From NCBI RefSeq assembly GCF_020509005.1, contig NC_063016.1, positions 4,650,001 to 4,714,000 on the forward strand: a stretch of 64,000 nt of DNA, given 5' to 3'. The notes under the pieces were generated by a model. It made no database searches and was not told the DNA's origin. It saw nothing but the letters and a program-made list of their open reading frames with translations. The position numbers were made by a program, and so were the translations under genes. Each line of letters begins with the position of its first letter. Position 1 is the stretch's first letter. This DNA comes from Fulvia fulva (Eukaryota > Ascomycota > Dothideomycetes > Mycosphaerellales > Mycosphaerellaceae). Positions 43,408 through 53,847 of this stretch are shown here, one piece after another.

Positions 43408-46400
43408 TCATCCGCCAACGTCGACAGAGGCCCACTTCACATCTTGGATAACTCTCGGTAATTCTGATGCCTTGGTGAGGCCAGCTCGCAAGCAAACGAG
43501 CCAAACTGCATCTGCATTATCCGCTGCCAAGGCCGTTTTGACGTTGTCCGTCTCCATCACCGGTGCCAACATCTCCAGTGCCTCGTCGAACGATTCGGGA
43601 GAGATGGGAACATAACGAACGATCTTTGTTATGGTATCGATCAACGAGGACCAAACAAGGCGAACACTGGAATCGGCGTAGTCGGGGCCGCGTGAATTGA
43701 ATCGCGCCACAGCATGCTTGAGGCGAGCGTTATTCGGGACCACCGCTGCTGAGGAAGGCTGATGACTTCCTGCTGTCTTTGAAGATGTCATCGACTGCAT
43801 AACGTGTTTTGCGACTGACTGATACTGCTCGACGATGCCAGGCCACAGCTGCGCGATGCGACTGCGCATGAAACCACTAGCATGCTCGCATAGTAACGCG
43901 ATGATGTCCAGTGCTGTTGCAACGACCTGCGGCTCTGGATCATCCAGCCTCGATATAATCTCTGGCCAAAGCGTGTTGATCAGAGGTAGAAAGGAGTTCT
44001 CATGGCGAGCGATGGCGGGGGTCGCGGTCTTGATCAGTCCTAGCAACGAGGTCCGCAGTGAAGCAGAAGCCGATGGCAAGAAGTGTTGAGTGAGTTCCGA
44101 TATCTTAAGCAACAGAGCAAAGGTCTTGGGTGCGGGTGGCTGTACTTCAACATCGTTCACAGGTGGGACTTCGTCATCCTCAGTGGTGTGGTCTTCGTCT
44201 TGATCACCACTTTCCATGGACTTCCATGGTCGCTGCGGGTGAGCTTCACGAGTGACGGCCGACTCAGCTGATGTAGCGATGTTTTTGGACCGCTCCTGCA
44301 GTAAATCGACGAGATCTGTTACACTCGTTGGCTGCCATCGTTCTTGTCGTACATGTGAGATTTTCTCTCTGTCACTATCCTCGATTGCAAGCTGTGGAGC
44401 CTTTGCACCTTCTTCGGTCACTACCCCTAAGACCTTGAAGAGGAGCTCCACAAGTAGTGGATAGCCATGGTAGTCCTCCAACGCTGCGAAGATACTGTCG
44501 ATAGTGTCTTCCAGGTAAGGTAGCAAAGTTGGCCCAGCTAGCTTCACCATCATCAGCAGGACTTGTGGTGCCTGAGGACTGACATCGAAGGAGTTGAGCT
44601 TGAGGGCTACAGCATTTGTGAGGTAGTCAACATTGTCAACGATGAGCTCCTCGACAGAGCTGTACCCGCAAGCATCCGAAAATATGTTCAAAGCGGCCAC
44701 ACTATGTTGTTGAAGCGACTCATCTGGCGTCGCCAGTGTGTGCAGAATAGGGTACAGAGCATCAATGAGCTCATGGCGGAAGTCTTTGCCTGCTGCTTGA
44801 GCCCTTAGCGCTATTGCCTGAATTGAAAGAGCTTGCAGTCGCTGATCAGGAGACTCATCAATCGGATCTGTCAAGATCGTGAGAGCAAGGGAGTAGAGCT
44901 CTTCCAGACTACTTCTGGACATTCTGCTACCACCGTCCTCGAAGTCGAGAAGAGCAGTAGCAGAGTCATGATCGAGCTTAGACGCGGTCTTGGCGGATTC
45001 TAGCAACATCCAGAAAGTTGCCAATCGAGTCTCTCCATCAGACAGTCGTAGCATTCTCGAGAGGTCCTTCGTTACTACACCCGAGGCTGATGTGCTGCTC
45101 ATCATCTGGACAAGTCGCTCGACCTGATGTAAGACGCTCTCTTGTCCTTTGTACTGCACGAGAGGCGAGGTGAAGGCCATGCTTCTGTGCTGATCACTAA
45201 GAAACGTCAAATCGAGCGACTGTACTGGTAACATGGTGGCAGGTTGTAGCTTCGGACCAGGTAGTTGGATTGTGATCACAACGCTGTCGCGAAGGCTTTG
45301 AGCCAGCGACTTATCGATAGTAGTAGTATTGGTACCGGTGCTGACAAGTATGCTGTACGCTGTTCTGATCTGCTGCATTCTCTGTACTTTCGCTTGTTCG
45401 TCGGCAGATTGCATTCTCGTCGCCAGCGACCTCAGCCAGTCGTGGAGCGTGACTTGCAAGAGCTCCAAAATCTCTCCATCTGTGGTAGCAAGTGACTCCA
45501 GACTGAACTTGACTGACTCTGCTCGATCGCCACATGCGAGGAAAAGGATAGTCTCAAACGCAAGACTTACGCTGTTCTTCAAGGTCTTCCTGCAGTCTTT
45601 GATCAATGTGAAGCAGAACTTGGACAGCGCTTCTCTCACGTCAACTCTGCTGTGGTCTTTCAGTTTGACGATAGTAGCAATGGCAGGTGCAAGTTGAGTT
45701 GCAGCCGACTGGAGCCATTTGTCATTGATGACTTTTGAAGTTCCATCTTCGCCATTCGAATGAGTGACGTGGTCAGCTACTGTGTCCCTCAGAGTGTTGC
45801 TGAAGAGTTGCTGCAGAGTGTGAAGTGCATCCGTGATGATAGAGGGTGCTCGTCTTTGCTTGGTAGATGGTGTAACGACTTTCGTGAGCTTTGAGACAAT
45901 GCCAGGAAGGAATGCCGCTTGGATGTCTCGATCGGCAACATTGTCCACGAGAGCCGTCAATGCATGCATTGCAGCGATCTGCACCTCAGCCACTCTACCT
46001 TCGACAAGAGCGTCTAGGACAATGCTGATAGTCTGACCAAGCTGCGGAACGTTGGCTTCTGAGGTCAATACGTTTCTCGCTTCTCCTGACGTGCTGAGTG
46101 CATCGAAGAGGCGATATAGACATTTCAGAGCGCTTGTCTGCAAGTCATCTGTCGAGCCTCTGAATGACAGGCCTTTGGGCTCCTTCTCAGCCACCATAGT
46201 GCACAATATGACTATTTGTGCGGCCAGCTGTGGCTGAATGTTGAAGCTCCATCCTTGATGGATCAGAATTGCCAGACTTTGGAATGTCAACTCAAGGCAT
46301 CTGATCGACACTTTTTGGCTCGCCTTGAGCACTTGGGAGAGAGGGAAGAAGACATAGTCGGCTAGTCTGGCGTCTAGCGGGTAGCTGTCGGTGATGTTGG

Positions 46401-46557
46401 CCAGTACCTTATGGACATCTTCCAGTCGACTCGTAAGGAGCTCTATGTTTGGGTTTGATGCATTGAGAGCGAGTGCTGTCTGGCTGAGAGCGACACATGG
46501 TGGTTTCAGCTGTTGGAAGAGCTCATGTCGGCCATCCATCGTTCCGAGGAGCGGCAT
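43408..46557 (-). CDS. TTI1: TTI1, HEAT-repeat subunit of the TTT (Tel2-Tti1-Tti2) complex
   Basis: Single-exon gene of 1049 residues from the ATG at 46557 (MPLLGTMDGRHELFQQLKPP); the frame is open upstream to 46872 but that part reads as 5' UTR. It is alpha-solenoid throughout, with many HEAT-like helices such as CLELTFQSLAILIHQGW and EVQIAAMHALTALVDNVADR, the order and length expected for fungal Tti1. An acidic linker (SGDQDEDHTTEDDEVPP) separates the C-terminal HEAT block that contains LWPEIISRLDDPEPQVVATA. The TTT complex matures PIKK kinases (TOR, ATM/ATR types) with Hsp90. A clean 3.1-kb reading frame in this window argues against widespread sequencing indels. It is divergent from SGF73. 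Confidence 0.88.
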   Translation of the reverse strand: MPLLGTMDGRHELFQQLKPPCVALSQTALALNASNPNIELLTSRLEDVHKVLANITDSYPLDARLADYVFFPLSQVLKASQKVSIRCLELTFQSLAILIHQGWSFNIQPQLAAQIVILCTMVAEKEPKGLSFRGSTDDLQTSALKCLYRLFDALSTSGEARNVLTSEANVPQLGQTISIVLDALVEGRVAEVQIAAMHALTALVDNVADRDIQAAFLPGIVSKLTKVVTPSTKQRRAPSIITDALHTLQQLFSNTLRDTVADHVTHSNGEDGTSKVINDKWLQSAATQLAPAIATIVKLKDHSRVDVREALSKFCFTLIKDCRKTLKNSVSLAFETILFLACGDRAESVKFSLESLATTDGEILELLQVTLHDWLRSLATRMQSADEQAKVQRMQQIRTAYSILVSTGTNTTTIDKSLAQSLRDSVVITIQLPGPKLQPATMLPVQSLDLTFLSDQHRSMAFTSPLVQYKGQESVLHQVERLVQMMSSTSASGVVTKDLSRMLRLSDGETRLATFWMLLESAKTASKLDHDSATALLDFEDGGSRMSRSSLEELYSLALTILTDPIDESPDQRLQALSIQAIALRAQAAGKDFRHELIDALYPILHTLATPDESLQQHSVAALNIFSDACGYSSVEELIVDNVDYLTNAVALKLNSFDVSPQAPQVLLMMVKLAGPTLLPYLEDTIDSIFAALEDYHGYPLLVELLFKVLGVVTEEGAKAPQLAIEDSDREKISHVRQERWQPTSVTDLVDLLQERSKNIATSAESAVTREAHPQRPWKSMESGDQDEDHTTEDDEVPPVNDVEVQPPAPKTFALLLKISELTQHFLPSASASLRTSLLGLIKTATPAIARHENSFLPLINTLWPEIISRLDDPEPQVVATALDIIALLCEHASGFMRSRIAQLWPGIVEQYQSVAKHVMQSMTSSKTAGSHQPSSAAVVPNNARLKHAVARFNSRGPDYADSSVRLVWSSLIDTITKIVRYVPISPESFDEALEMLAPVMETDNVKTALAADNADAVWLVCLRAGLTKASELPRVIQDVKWASVDVGG

Positions 46558-46821
46558 GTCGATGTGCTGCTGGCATCGTATTGTGTGCCGATGATTGTCG
46601 ATGGATAGAATAGGCAGGAAAGGAAAGGTGAAGCCGTGAAGTTGAGGCAGAAGGAGCGATCTCAACGAAGTGTTGATGACACCAAGTAAATATTGATTGA
46701 CAGATCGCTCCCCACTCTGAACACCACTTCCAACAGCCTGAACGACTACATGTAGCATGCGACAACTGACGCCCACCCAGACACCGTTCTTTCGCGGTAC
46801 TGACTGCGCATACCAATCACG

Positions 46822-48138
46822 ATGGCGCCAAACGGCGTAGCCATGAGTCGTAAGAGTGAGACCCACACCCACTACCCATCACATACACGTACCGTTTCTG
46901 ACACCAACACAGCGCCCTCATCGCAAGGCCGCCCGATCAAGATGGAGGGAAGTATCGCACTCGAGAACTTGTTCGACGACCTCGACGAAAAGACCAAATC
47001 GCCACCTGCCGACATCAAGAAACGCCTCCCGCTCGCGACCAACGCCGGCGCATGGAATAAAGATGTCCTCACCACACACTCCTCGCGAGACGACAGCGCC
47101 CGCTCCACACCCATCGTCGAGCTCCCCAAGAATATCCGCAAGACATTTCCCAACAAATGCGTCATGGCCGATCGAGCAGAGACCAGCAAATGCATCCACT
47201 GCAAGCGCGCCGTCAGCAAGTTCGCCATGCCCAAGCACATCGAATCCTGTCTGGACAAGAAGCAAGAGAAGCAGCGCAAGAAGAAGGAAGCAAAAGACGC
47301 ACGTGATGCAGCGGCGCGGAAGGAGAAGGCGGGAGATAGCGAGGAGGAGGAAGAGGAGGGGCTGTCGTCGAAGAAGACGAGCAAAGGCGGCATGACGGTG
47401 AGCAAGAAGCGGAAAGCCGAGGAGGGGGTGGACGACGGAGCAGGACCGTCGAAAAAGAAGAAAAAGAAAGACGAACCGAAGGGCAAAGCCGCACGGCCCA
47501 AGGCGCCTGTGGATGTCGAGAAGCAGTGTGGTGTGGAACTACCGCAGGGCGGTCAGTGTGCGCGTAGCTTGACATGCAAATCGCACAGCATGGGCGCGAA
47601 ACGCGCCGTTCCTGGACGAAGTGCGCCGTACGATAAGCTGTTGATGGAGTATCAACGGAAGAACCAAGCGAAACTACAGAAAGCGGCATTCGATGCGAAC
47701 GCGCCCAATCCGGATGACGATAACCTTGACGTCGGGCCAGTCGATAGCGAAGAGGAGAAAGAGGCGGTCATGGCTGCTATACAGCAGAATTGGGGCGGTG
47801 CGCCGCTGTATCAGCCGATGCGGGTGCCGTTGAGAAGCAAGTATCAGTACAACCGACTGCAGGGCACATTATTTGGCCATCGATCGAGTCACAAGGGTAG
47901 CGGCGGTGGGACGTTCACGTTTGGGCCTGGGAGTGTGGGAGCTGGTGGTGGACTTTTTGGATCAGGAACGCCGGGTGCTGGACTGTTCGGGAGCGGCACT
48001 GCTGGGCACCCGAATGCTGCGCTGACTGTCGATACAGACGGCATGGTCCAGCCGCGGAAAATCGTGGTGCCAGGGGCGAGGTCGATGATGGCACCGATGG
48101 CGCCGAGTAAGAGGCCGAGCATTGCGTCTGGGTCTTGA
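46822..48138 (+). CDS. SGF73: SGF73, SAGA deubiquitinase-module subunit (SCA7 domain)
   Basis: An in-frame, stop-free 57-nt intron is likely at 46856-46912 (GTGAGA donor, CACAG acceptor), giving exons 46822-46855 and 46913-48138 and 419 residues; unspliced it would be 438. The N-terminal zinc motif is CIHCKRAVSKFAMPKHIESC. A Lys/Glu-rich middle follows (KKRKAEE, poly-Lys). The SCA7 domain is VEKQCGVELPQGGQCARSLTCKSH, followed by KRAVPGRSAPYDKLLMEYQR. The C-terminus is Gly-rich. Sgf73/ataxin-7 anchors the Ubp8 deubiquitinase to SAGA and contacts the nucleosome. The start lies 264 bases from the divergent TTI1 start. Confidence 0.92.
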   Translation: MAPNGVAMSRKSETHTHYPSHTRTVSDTNTAPSSQGRPIKMEGSIALENLFDDLDEKTKSPPADIKKRLPLATNAGAWNKDVLTTHSSRDDSARSTPIVELPKNIRKTFPNKCVMADRAETSKCIHCKRAVSKFAMPKHIESCLDKKQEKQRKKKEAKDARDAAARKEKAGDSEEEEEEGLSSKKTSKGGMTVSKKRKAEEGVDDGAGPSKKKKKKDEPKGKAARPKAPVDVEKQCGVELPQGGQCARSLTCKSHSMGAKRAVPGRSAPYDKLLMEYQRKNQAKLQKAAFDANAPNPDDDNLDVGPVDSEEEKEAVMAAIQQNWGGAPLYQPMRVPLRSKYQYNRLQGTLFGHRSSHKGSGGGTFTFGPGSVGAGGGLFGSGTPGAGLFGSGTAGHPNAALTVDTDGMVQPRKIVVPGARSMMAPMAPSKRPSIASGS

Positions 48139-48619
48139 GAGTTGAGATGAGCAGCAGATGTGGTTATAGCGGGCGTTTTGTTTTGGTAGATACCCACACA
48201 CGGCCGGGCATTGTGATGATTTTGGCACACGCGAACACGAATTTGAAGCAGAGTAGAGATGCCAGATCACCACCGCGTGCACATAGTACAGCAGAGTGAC
48301 AAGCGAAGTACCCAGCACAAACCCGTTCCTGTGCTTCGATATTTACCCCCCATTACATTAACAACATCCGCTGGTGGCTGGGAGCGGCGCGACAATATCA
48401 GGCAGGCTTGCTGTCACCACTGGCGCTCCAAGAGTAGGTATGTGTGCGCGCCGGGGGAACCATGTGCATGCCGAGTCGCCCTAATTCACTACACCCACAC
48501 AACAACCGTCCACCTCATCTCCTATCATACACTCTGGTCGTCTCCATTCCCTCACTTGATCTTATCCCTAACAGCTTGGATCATTCGGCCTGTTGCAGCA
48601 GAGATACTCGTTCGTACAA
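48139..48619. other. Intergenic region
   Basis: About 480 bases downstream of SGF73. Short ORFs only. No gene was recognised. Confidence 0.4.
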
Positions 48620-48814
48620 TCACTCAAGCAGCCCGGGTCGGGCTCCGTTCTTCTCTATAAAAATGTAAGCACGGTCTGAAGTTTCACTGGATGAGGGTGG
48701 AGGCTCGACCCCGAGGCAGTTTAGATTGCAAAAGGCGCGAGTGCTGCTGCAGCTGGCAGATACCATGGGGAAGTATTGTGCGATGAGGAGGATGGCGAGG
48801 AGGGGCAGAGGCAT
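48620..48814 (-). CDS. Possible small secreted protein
   Basis: From the ATG at 48814 the frame gives 64 residues. MPLPLLAILLIAQYF is a good signal-peptide core with a likely cut after MVSA, leaving a mature peptide with three Cys (SCSSTRAFCNLNC). The open frame continues upstream to 48886 with a polar leader. The mature part is short and ends in a Ser/Pro-rich tail. A possible donor exists in the tail, so a further exon cannot be excluded. It may be a small effector-like protein or a chance ORF. Confidence 0.3.
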   Translation of the reverse strand: MPLPLLAILLIAQYFPMVSASCSSTRAFCNLNCLGVEPPPSSSETSDRAYIFIEKNGARPGLLE

Positions 48815-48991
48815 TGCTTGTTCGTTGTTGTTAGAAGGGGTGGTGGAGTGGCTAGGTGGTGGAGTTGGGTAAATTGAAGTTTTCATTCTTCGAAACGGGG
48901 CGAGGGGGAGGAGTGTTATGGAGAAGTAGGACCCCCTGCGAGGGATGTGCGTCGCAGATTGAGAGCCGTTGGCACCATCGAAGCCATGCGG

Positions 48992-49770
48992 TCAGTTGGT
49001 AGATATGAAAGTCTCTGCTCGCGAGTGGTGTTGTAGCCTTTCTTCGCGACTGCGAGGGCCAGACCGTGGCATGGGACGCTTGATCGGCAGACGTGGGGGC
49101 GCACGGGGCGCACGCATCATCTGTGTGCCTTGTTGCAGCGGACTCCCTCCTCGTTGTTTATGAAAGTCGCACATGTCGATCTCCGCAAAGACAGTCTCAT
49201 TCATGATGTTCGGTCGTGCTACCAACTCCTTTCCAATGTCCACCAAAAACTCACGTGGCCACGCAGCATTTTCTGCGAAACAGTCTTCCGCTCTGGACAA
49301 TCGGCGTGCGTGGGCATGTACCAGGTATCGTCGTAGCGGCAAGTTCTCGTCCGTGTTCTCATATACACGGCCGTAAAGTGAGGAGGGCTGTAAGTACTGC
49401 GCGACCATGCACGCGTCCAGACAGTCGACGGCTTGGGTCTGGAGCATGGGGATTTTGGCGGCGATCTTTAAAGTACCATAGTCTGAGCACTTTTTTTGAG
49501 GATGCCTCTATTTCCGAGAGATTGAGGTCAAACTCGCGAGTTTAAAGCCACGAATTGAAAGCCATGAAGATCGAAGGATCCTCGTCTTGCAGTATGATGG
49601 TATTGGGCTCCGGTTGTGCAAATGTGCCAGTGTCCAGATTGTCGACCGCGGCCTTGAAGGACCAAGAGGAGAGCTTGAGCAAGCCTTTGTAGATCTTGAA
49701 CTCTTCCCTTCGTGGTAATAAAGCAGAAATGACGGCGAATGCAAAAGCTCTGACAATCCACCATTCTGTT
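48992..49770 (-). pseudogene. Decayed BTB/POZ-like tandem copy
   Basis: Segments match the intact BTB gene just upstream on the same strand. The part FKIYKGLLKLSSWSFKAAVD and QDEDPSIFMAFNSWL aligns with the intact FEVYKGLLKFYSGYFRAAID and PDEDPSLFERFKSWL. In this copy the codon after FNSWL is TAA (about 49542-49544), then TREFDLNLSEIE continues in frame. A second lesion, one extra base in DRRQ/PMLQTQAVD (about 49450-49456), shifts the frame. The last part, ENLPLRRYLVHAHARRLS and AEIDMCDFH, is intact in its own frame. This copy lacks the second intron of the intact gene. The 5' end (before about 49770) is too diverged to place. Confidence 0.75.
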
Positions 49771-49842
49771 TGCTCTCTCCAGTCCGTGCCTATCTAGCAC
49801 GTGTCACCCATCCTCTCTAGTACCTCGATCATCATCATTCAC

Positions 49843-50664
49843 TCAACCTTCCTTCTGACAGCGTACATTCTCCTCGTGAACGTGAAATTCGCACATGTCG
49901 ATCTTAGCAAAAGCCTCCCTGCTCATCTTGGCGGGCCTTGATATCAGCTCTTTTCCAAGGTCCAACAGAATCTCGTAAGTCCACATTTCAGTCTCTTTGA
50001 ATGCGGACCCTGCCCGGTCGTAGCGGCGTGCGTGCGAGTAGATCAGGAATTTTCGAAGGGGCGAGCCTTCGCAGGTGTTCTCGTAGATCAGAGAATAATG
50101 AGCTCTGGGCTGGTAATGTAGGTCGACCATTTGTTTATACAATACATCGATGACGTGGTTTTGTAGCAACGGTATTTGACGACGATCACCAAAACACCAA
50201 AGGGTGAGCAGCTGAGAACAGCTGGTGCTGTCGAGATTGAACTCGCGGATGAAGAGCCATGACTTGAAGCGTTCGAACAGAGAAGGGTCTTCGTCTGGCA
50301 GCGTGATGGTGTTCTCCTGGCGCGGCGTTAGGGTAGTGTAACTCTTCACGTAATGTCGCGTCCGCTCACCTCAGACTGCAAGAACCTGCCCGCCTCCATG
50401 TTGTCAATTGCGGCGCGGAAATACCCAGAATAGAATTTCAGCAGGCCTTTGTACACCTCGAAGACTTCTTGCGCATCGCCCTTGCCAACCTTGATGCGGA
50501 CTATGGTATCGAAGCACTTACTGTTGCCATACATTAGCATCTGCTCCGGGCATGTGCGGCGTGCTGAAGTATACTCACCTTCCTGGCCTCTTGTCAGGAG
50601 TGCTTGGTAGGTCGGCCATGCGATTGCCAGGACTGCCCGTAATCGAGTTGGTGGTATCCGCCAT
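49843..50664 (-). CDS. BTB/POZ-domain protein
   Basis: Three exons, 50579-50664, 50370-50520 and 49843-50316, give 236 residues. Introns are 58 and 53 nt with CTAAT/CTAAC branch sites. The BTB core is CFDTIVRIKVGKGDAQEVFE, VYKGLLKFYSGYFRAAIDNM and NTITLPDEDPSLFERFKSWL, followed by a helical C-terminal half with LRKFLIYSHARRYDRAGSAF and IDMCEFHVH. This two-part layout is common in fungal-specific BTB proteins of unknown function; BTB domains dimerise or bind cullin-3. A decayed copy lies directly downstream. Confidence 0.8.
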
Positions 50665-51715
50665 GGGCCATGCATTTGAGACCAGCATCACCTGAGACTA
50701 TATCACTACATATCTATGTGCTAAAAATGCTTGGCGAAGTGCGCTTCGAGGGGCTGTCAGAAGAACAAGCATTGCTCGTCATCAGCCATGCGAAGGAGTA
50801 TAGAACCCAGAAAAGGGCAAAAAGAAACCCCGCACATACACGGATCTGCTCCAGCAGCGTCTCCCTGCTACGGGATACTTTGCTCGAGTGCTCCCTCCTA
50901 AGGTGCCCTCCGCTACAGCGCGCTCTGCTGCAGTGTTCCCTGGTACTCTCCTGTGGCCGCGTTGATGGAAAGTTATGCCAGGCTATAAGTCCCCCGGCGG
51001 TATAGTAACTACGGTCGGACTAGCTATAACGCACGAACGTACTAGGAAGACAAAGAGAACAATTCTGAATTAGATTGGCGGTGGGATATCAGATCGAAGA
51101 CGCGAAATGGTGGTAGAGCGTGAGTGAGGGGTGCGCGTGTTTGGAAGCAGAAACTTGGCGATGAAAGGTGGAAAGATGTGACACCTTGAGCCGCTACTTC
51201 GTGCGATGTGGCGAGCACGTTCTCATTCACTTTTTGTAACACAAGCTCATTGACGCTGCAACCTCTAGCACGTGAACTCTAAAGTGATGCGCGCTGCTGC
51301 ATCGTATGCACAGTTTCCAATGCCTACACGAGATTCTGTCAGTACACTCCTCAAACAAACCGCCGCCCACACAAAGAAAGGGCGCCGCCGACCAGTGTGA
51401 GGATCAAGTCAACCAGTAGAGGTACTGCAAGTCCGCACGAGGGCAAGACTCTTCGATATCGCCATCGTTATAAATGATACAAACTCGTCATGGTAACAAA
51501 AGCCAAGCTTGCCGTCCCGAGGGCTTATATGTGCAAAAGTGAAGGAGATGGGGTTCTTGCGGGAGTGTGACTTACTGTTGTGATGTGCTCTTTTGCCTGC
51601 CCACGAGCTTGACCTTTCGTCGAGGAATTGATCATCGCATGTTGTGGCCGTTACGACTGTGTTCGAGTGGTCGAGGGGCCATCAAGAGTTCGGGACAAGA
51701 AGAGCTGGACGAGCC
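50665..51715. other. Gene-poor region with degenerate short repeats
   Basis: About 1.05 kb between the BTB gene and the stop of the NSRP1-like gene. Around 50840-50950 there is a run of similar short segments around 'TGCTCC...CTAC/CTGC', too diverged to define a unit. No gene was recognised. Confidence 0.4.
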
Positions 51716-52894
51716 TCAACCTCCAGCACGCTCCTTCTCTTTCGCCGCCTTTCGTGCGAGATATCGTGCTTTGGCATCACTAATATCAACGTCCGTCTTC
51801 TGCGACTTGGCCGCCTTCTCAAGTCGGACACGCTCCTCTTCCTCTTCTTCACGTGCACGTTTGGCCTGAGCCGCCAGCTGCTCCTCCATCATCTGGCTCT
51901 GCCTCTCACGCGTCTCTTGCTTGGCATCATTCTTGCGGCCCTTGAAGGCTGACTGCTGCGATCGATTCGAAGTTTTTAGATGGCCCGCGGCGTGGTCATC
52001 CTTAGCCTTGCCCGATGGCACGATGTTCAGACCAGCAGTAAGTAGCTCCCGCTTGTCTGTGATCTGCCCATCCTCGTTCACGTGAATGTTCTTGCCTCGA
52101 GATGCCAGTTCGGCCGCCAGTTCTGCGTCGCTCTTCTGTACCTTGTTGTCGCTGAGCTTGACGCCTTCTTTCTCAGCCTTCTCAGCAGCTTCCACGGCTT
52201 CGCGATGTTGTTGCTCCGTTTGATCCATCATGGTGCGATAGAAGCCTTGCATACCATTGCCCAGACCCAACCGTTTCTTCTTCGCGGCTTCTTCCTCCGC
52301 CTTCCTCCGCTCCTCTTCCTCCAGGCGCTTGTTCTCTTCCTGCTGCTCCTTGTAAGCACCCGTCACGAACTTCTCCTTATCAGCAAACTCGTCTCCTTCC
52401 TCCTCTCGCTCACGCTGCAGCTTCTTCTCCATGGCGACTTGTTGGTCCTTCTTGCGTCGCTCGGCTGCATCGAGGAGGTTGTTGATGTACTTTGGCTTTC
52501 GCTCGATCGCATCTTGCTTTGAAGCTGCCTTCTTGGCGTCTGCGACGGACTGCTTTGCATCGTGGAAGGAGTCGTAGTCGAAGATTGCTTCGTCGACTTG
52601 TTGTGCAGCTTTCACTTGCGCTTTCGAGGCTTGCATAGCTGACAGATCTGCACCAAAGTCTTCGCCATCTTTTCTTTGTGGTTTGGGCTTCGGTCGTCCA
52701 GTGAGGCCAGGTGCAGGTGTGGGTTTCGATGTCGAGGCAGATTTGCTGCCGCCGAATGTGCTTATCTCCTCCACTACTTCCCCGACCTGCTTCGGCTCGT
52801 CATCGTCGCCATCTTCGTCGTCGAGGCCTTTCAACGTCTTCCGCGTTGGCGCTGCCGCCTTCTTCTTGAGATTGAGCCCGTATTTCAGCGACAT
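51716..52894 (-). CDS. NSRP1/CCDC55-like nuclear speckle splicing regulator (DUF2040)
   Basis: Single-exon gene of 392 residues from the ATG at 52894 (MSLKYGLNLKKKAAAPTRKT), the usual N-terminus of this family; the frame is open upstream to 53059 but that part would be 5' UTR. The DUF2040 core includes FDYDSFHDAKQSVADAKKAA, ERKPKYINNLLDAAERRKKD and EEGDEFADKEKFVTGAYKEQ, followed by long charged coiled coil (EENKRLEEEERRKAEEEAAK). The C-terminus ends DAKARYLARKAAKEKERAGG. Animal NSRP1 influences alternative splice-site choice. It is divergent from the acetyltransferase gene with 124 bases between starts. Confidence 0.9.
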   Translation of the reverse strand: MSLKYGLNLKKKAAAPTRKTLKGLDDEDGDDDEPKQVGEVVEEISTFGGSKSASTSKPTPAPGLTGRPKPKPQRKDGEDFGADLSAMQASKAQVKAAQQVDEAIFDYDSFHDAKQSVADAKKAASKQDAIERKPKYINNLLDAAERRKKDQQVAMEKKLQREREEEGDEFADKEKFVTGAYKEQQEENKRLEEEERRKAEEEAAKKKRLGLGNGMQGFYRTMMDQTEQQHREAVEAAEKAEKEGVKLSDNKVQKSDAELAAELASRGKNIHVNEDGQITDKRELLTAGLNIVPSGKAKDDHAAGHLKTSNRSQQSAFKGRKNDAKQETRERQSQMMEEQLAAQAKRAREEEEEERVRLEKAAKSQKTDVDISDAKARYLARKAAKEKERAGG

Positions 52895-53018
52895 GATGTT
52901 GTGTGGTGCACGTCCTGGAAAAGAGAGTCGTTGCAGGTCAGTAAACAGAGCTTGGACCACGACGAGGTCGGTGGTAACAACATGAACAACATCACAGAAG
53001 GAAAACCAAGTAACGAAG
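52895..53018. promoter_or_regulatory. Compact bidirectional promoter
   Basis: Only 124 bases separate the start codons of the NSRP1-like gene and the acetyltransferase gene. Both 5' UTRs and core promoters must overlap or extend into the neighbouring coding region. No named motif was assigned. Confidence 0.5.
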
Positions 53019-53847
53019 ATGGCCGAGCAGACTGCAATGAGCGAAAACAAGACTCGCATGCTGCGTGGCGACTACTACTATGCCTTCACACCTGAACTAG
53101 TGAAAGACAGACGCCGATGTGGACGTGCCATATCTCGCTACAACAATGCAGACTCAGAGACATTGACAAGAAGACGGCAAGTCGAGATGTGGAGAGGGTA
53201 AGTATGTCGGGCGCATCGCTTATCCATTGAATGACTTCGTGTACACCCATTCTGATCTCGAATTAGCATCATTGGCGACAAAACTCCTCTGCCACCACCA
53301 GCAGACAACGAGGAAGCCGACGAGAACCTCTTCGCCGAGGATGCTTGGGTCGAGCCTCCCATTCACATCGACTATGGTACGAACGTCGAGGTGGGTGACA
53401 ATGTCTTTATCAACTTCAACTGCACTATTCTCGACACTTGCAAAGTCAAGATTGGTGCAAGAACCTTGATAGGCAGCAGCGTCTCGCTGTATGCTGGCGG
53501 TCATCCCCTAGATCCTGGAGTTCGCAACGGTACCAAGGGACCAGAGTTTGGAGGCGAGATTGTCATCGAGGAGGATTGCTGGTTGGGTGGGAGCGTCATC
53601 GTTCTGCCCAATGTGACGATCGGGAAGGGCAGCACCGTGGGCGCCGGAAGTGTGGTCACTAAGGTGAGTCGTCGCTGTGTCCGGGATGTAGCTTGGTGCT
53701 GATTGTATGCAGGACGTGCCACCCTACTCAGTGGTCGTTGGTAATCCAGCCAGGGTGATCAAGCAGGCACCAAGAGATACGAAGCTGGATGTAACAAGTG
53801 GAGCTCTTGCGGCTCTGCAGAGAGACGAGGCCAAGTCAGAGGATTAG
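53019..53847 (+). CDS. Maltose/galactoside O-acetyltransferase-type protein (Mac + LbetaH)
   Basis: Three exons, 53019-53197, 53267-53663 and 53713-53847, give 236 residues; introns are 69 and 49 nt. The Mac domain is at the N-terminus (NKTRMLRGDYYYAFTPELVK). The left-handed beta-helix has hexapeptide repeats such as VEVGDNVFINFNCTILDTC and IGKGSTVGAGSVVTKDVPPY. The catalytic His lies in YAGGHPLDPGVR. These enzymes transfer acetyl from acetyl-CoA to sugars or related alcohols; fungal roles are largely unknown. The C-terminal tail is charged. No lesion was seen. Confidence 0.92.

Noticed and set aside
46872..47501. Minus-strand ORF with poly-Phe and Ser-rich stretches
   Set aside because: It is the complement of SGF73's Lys/Glu-rich region.
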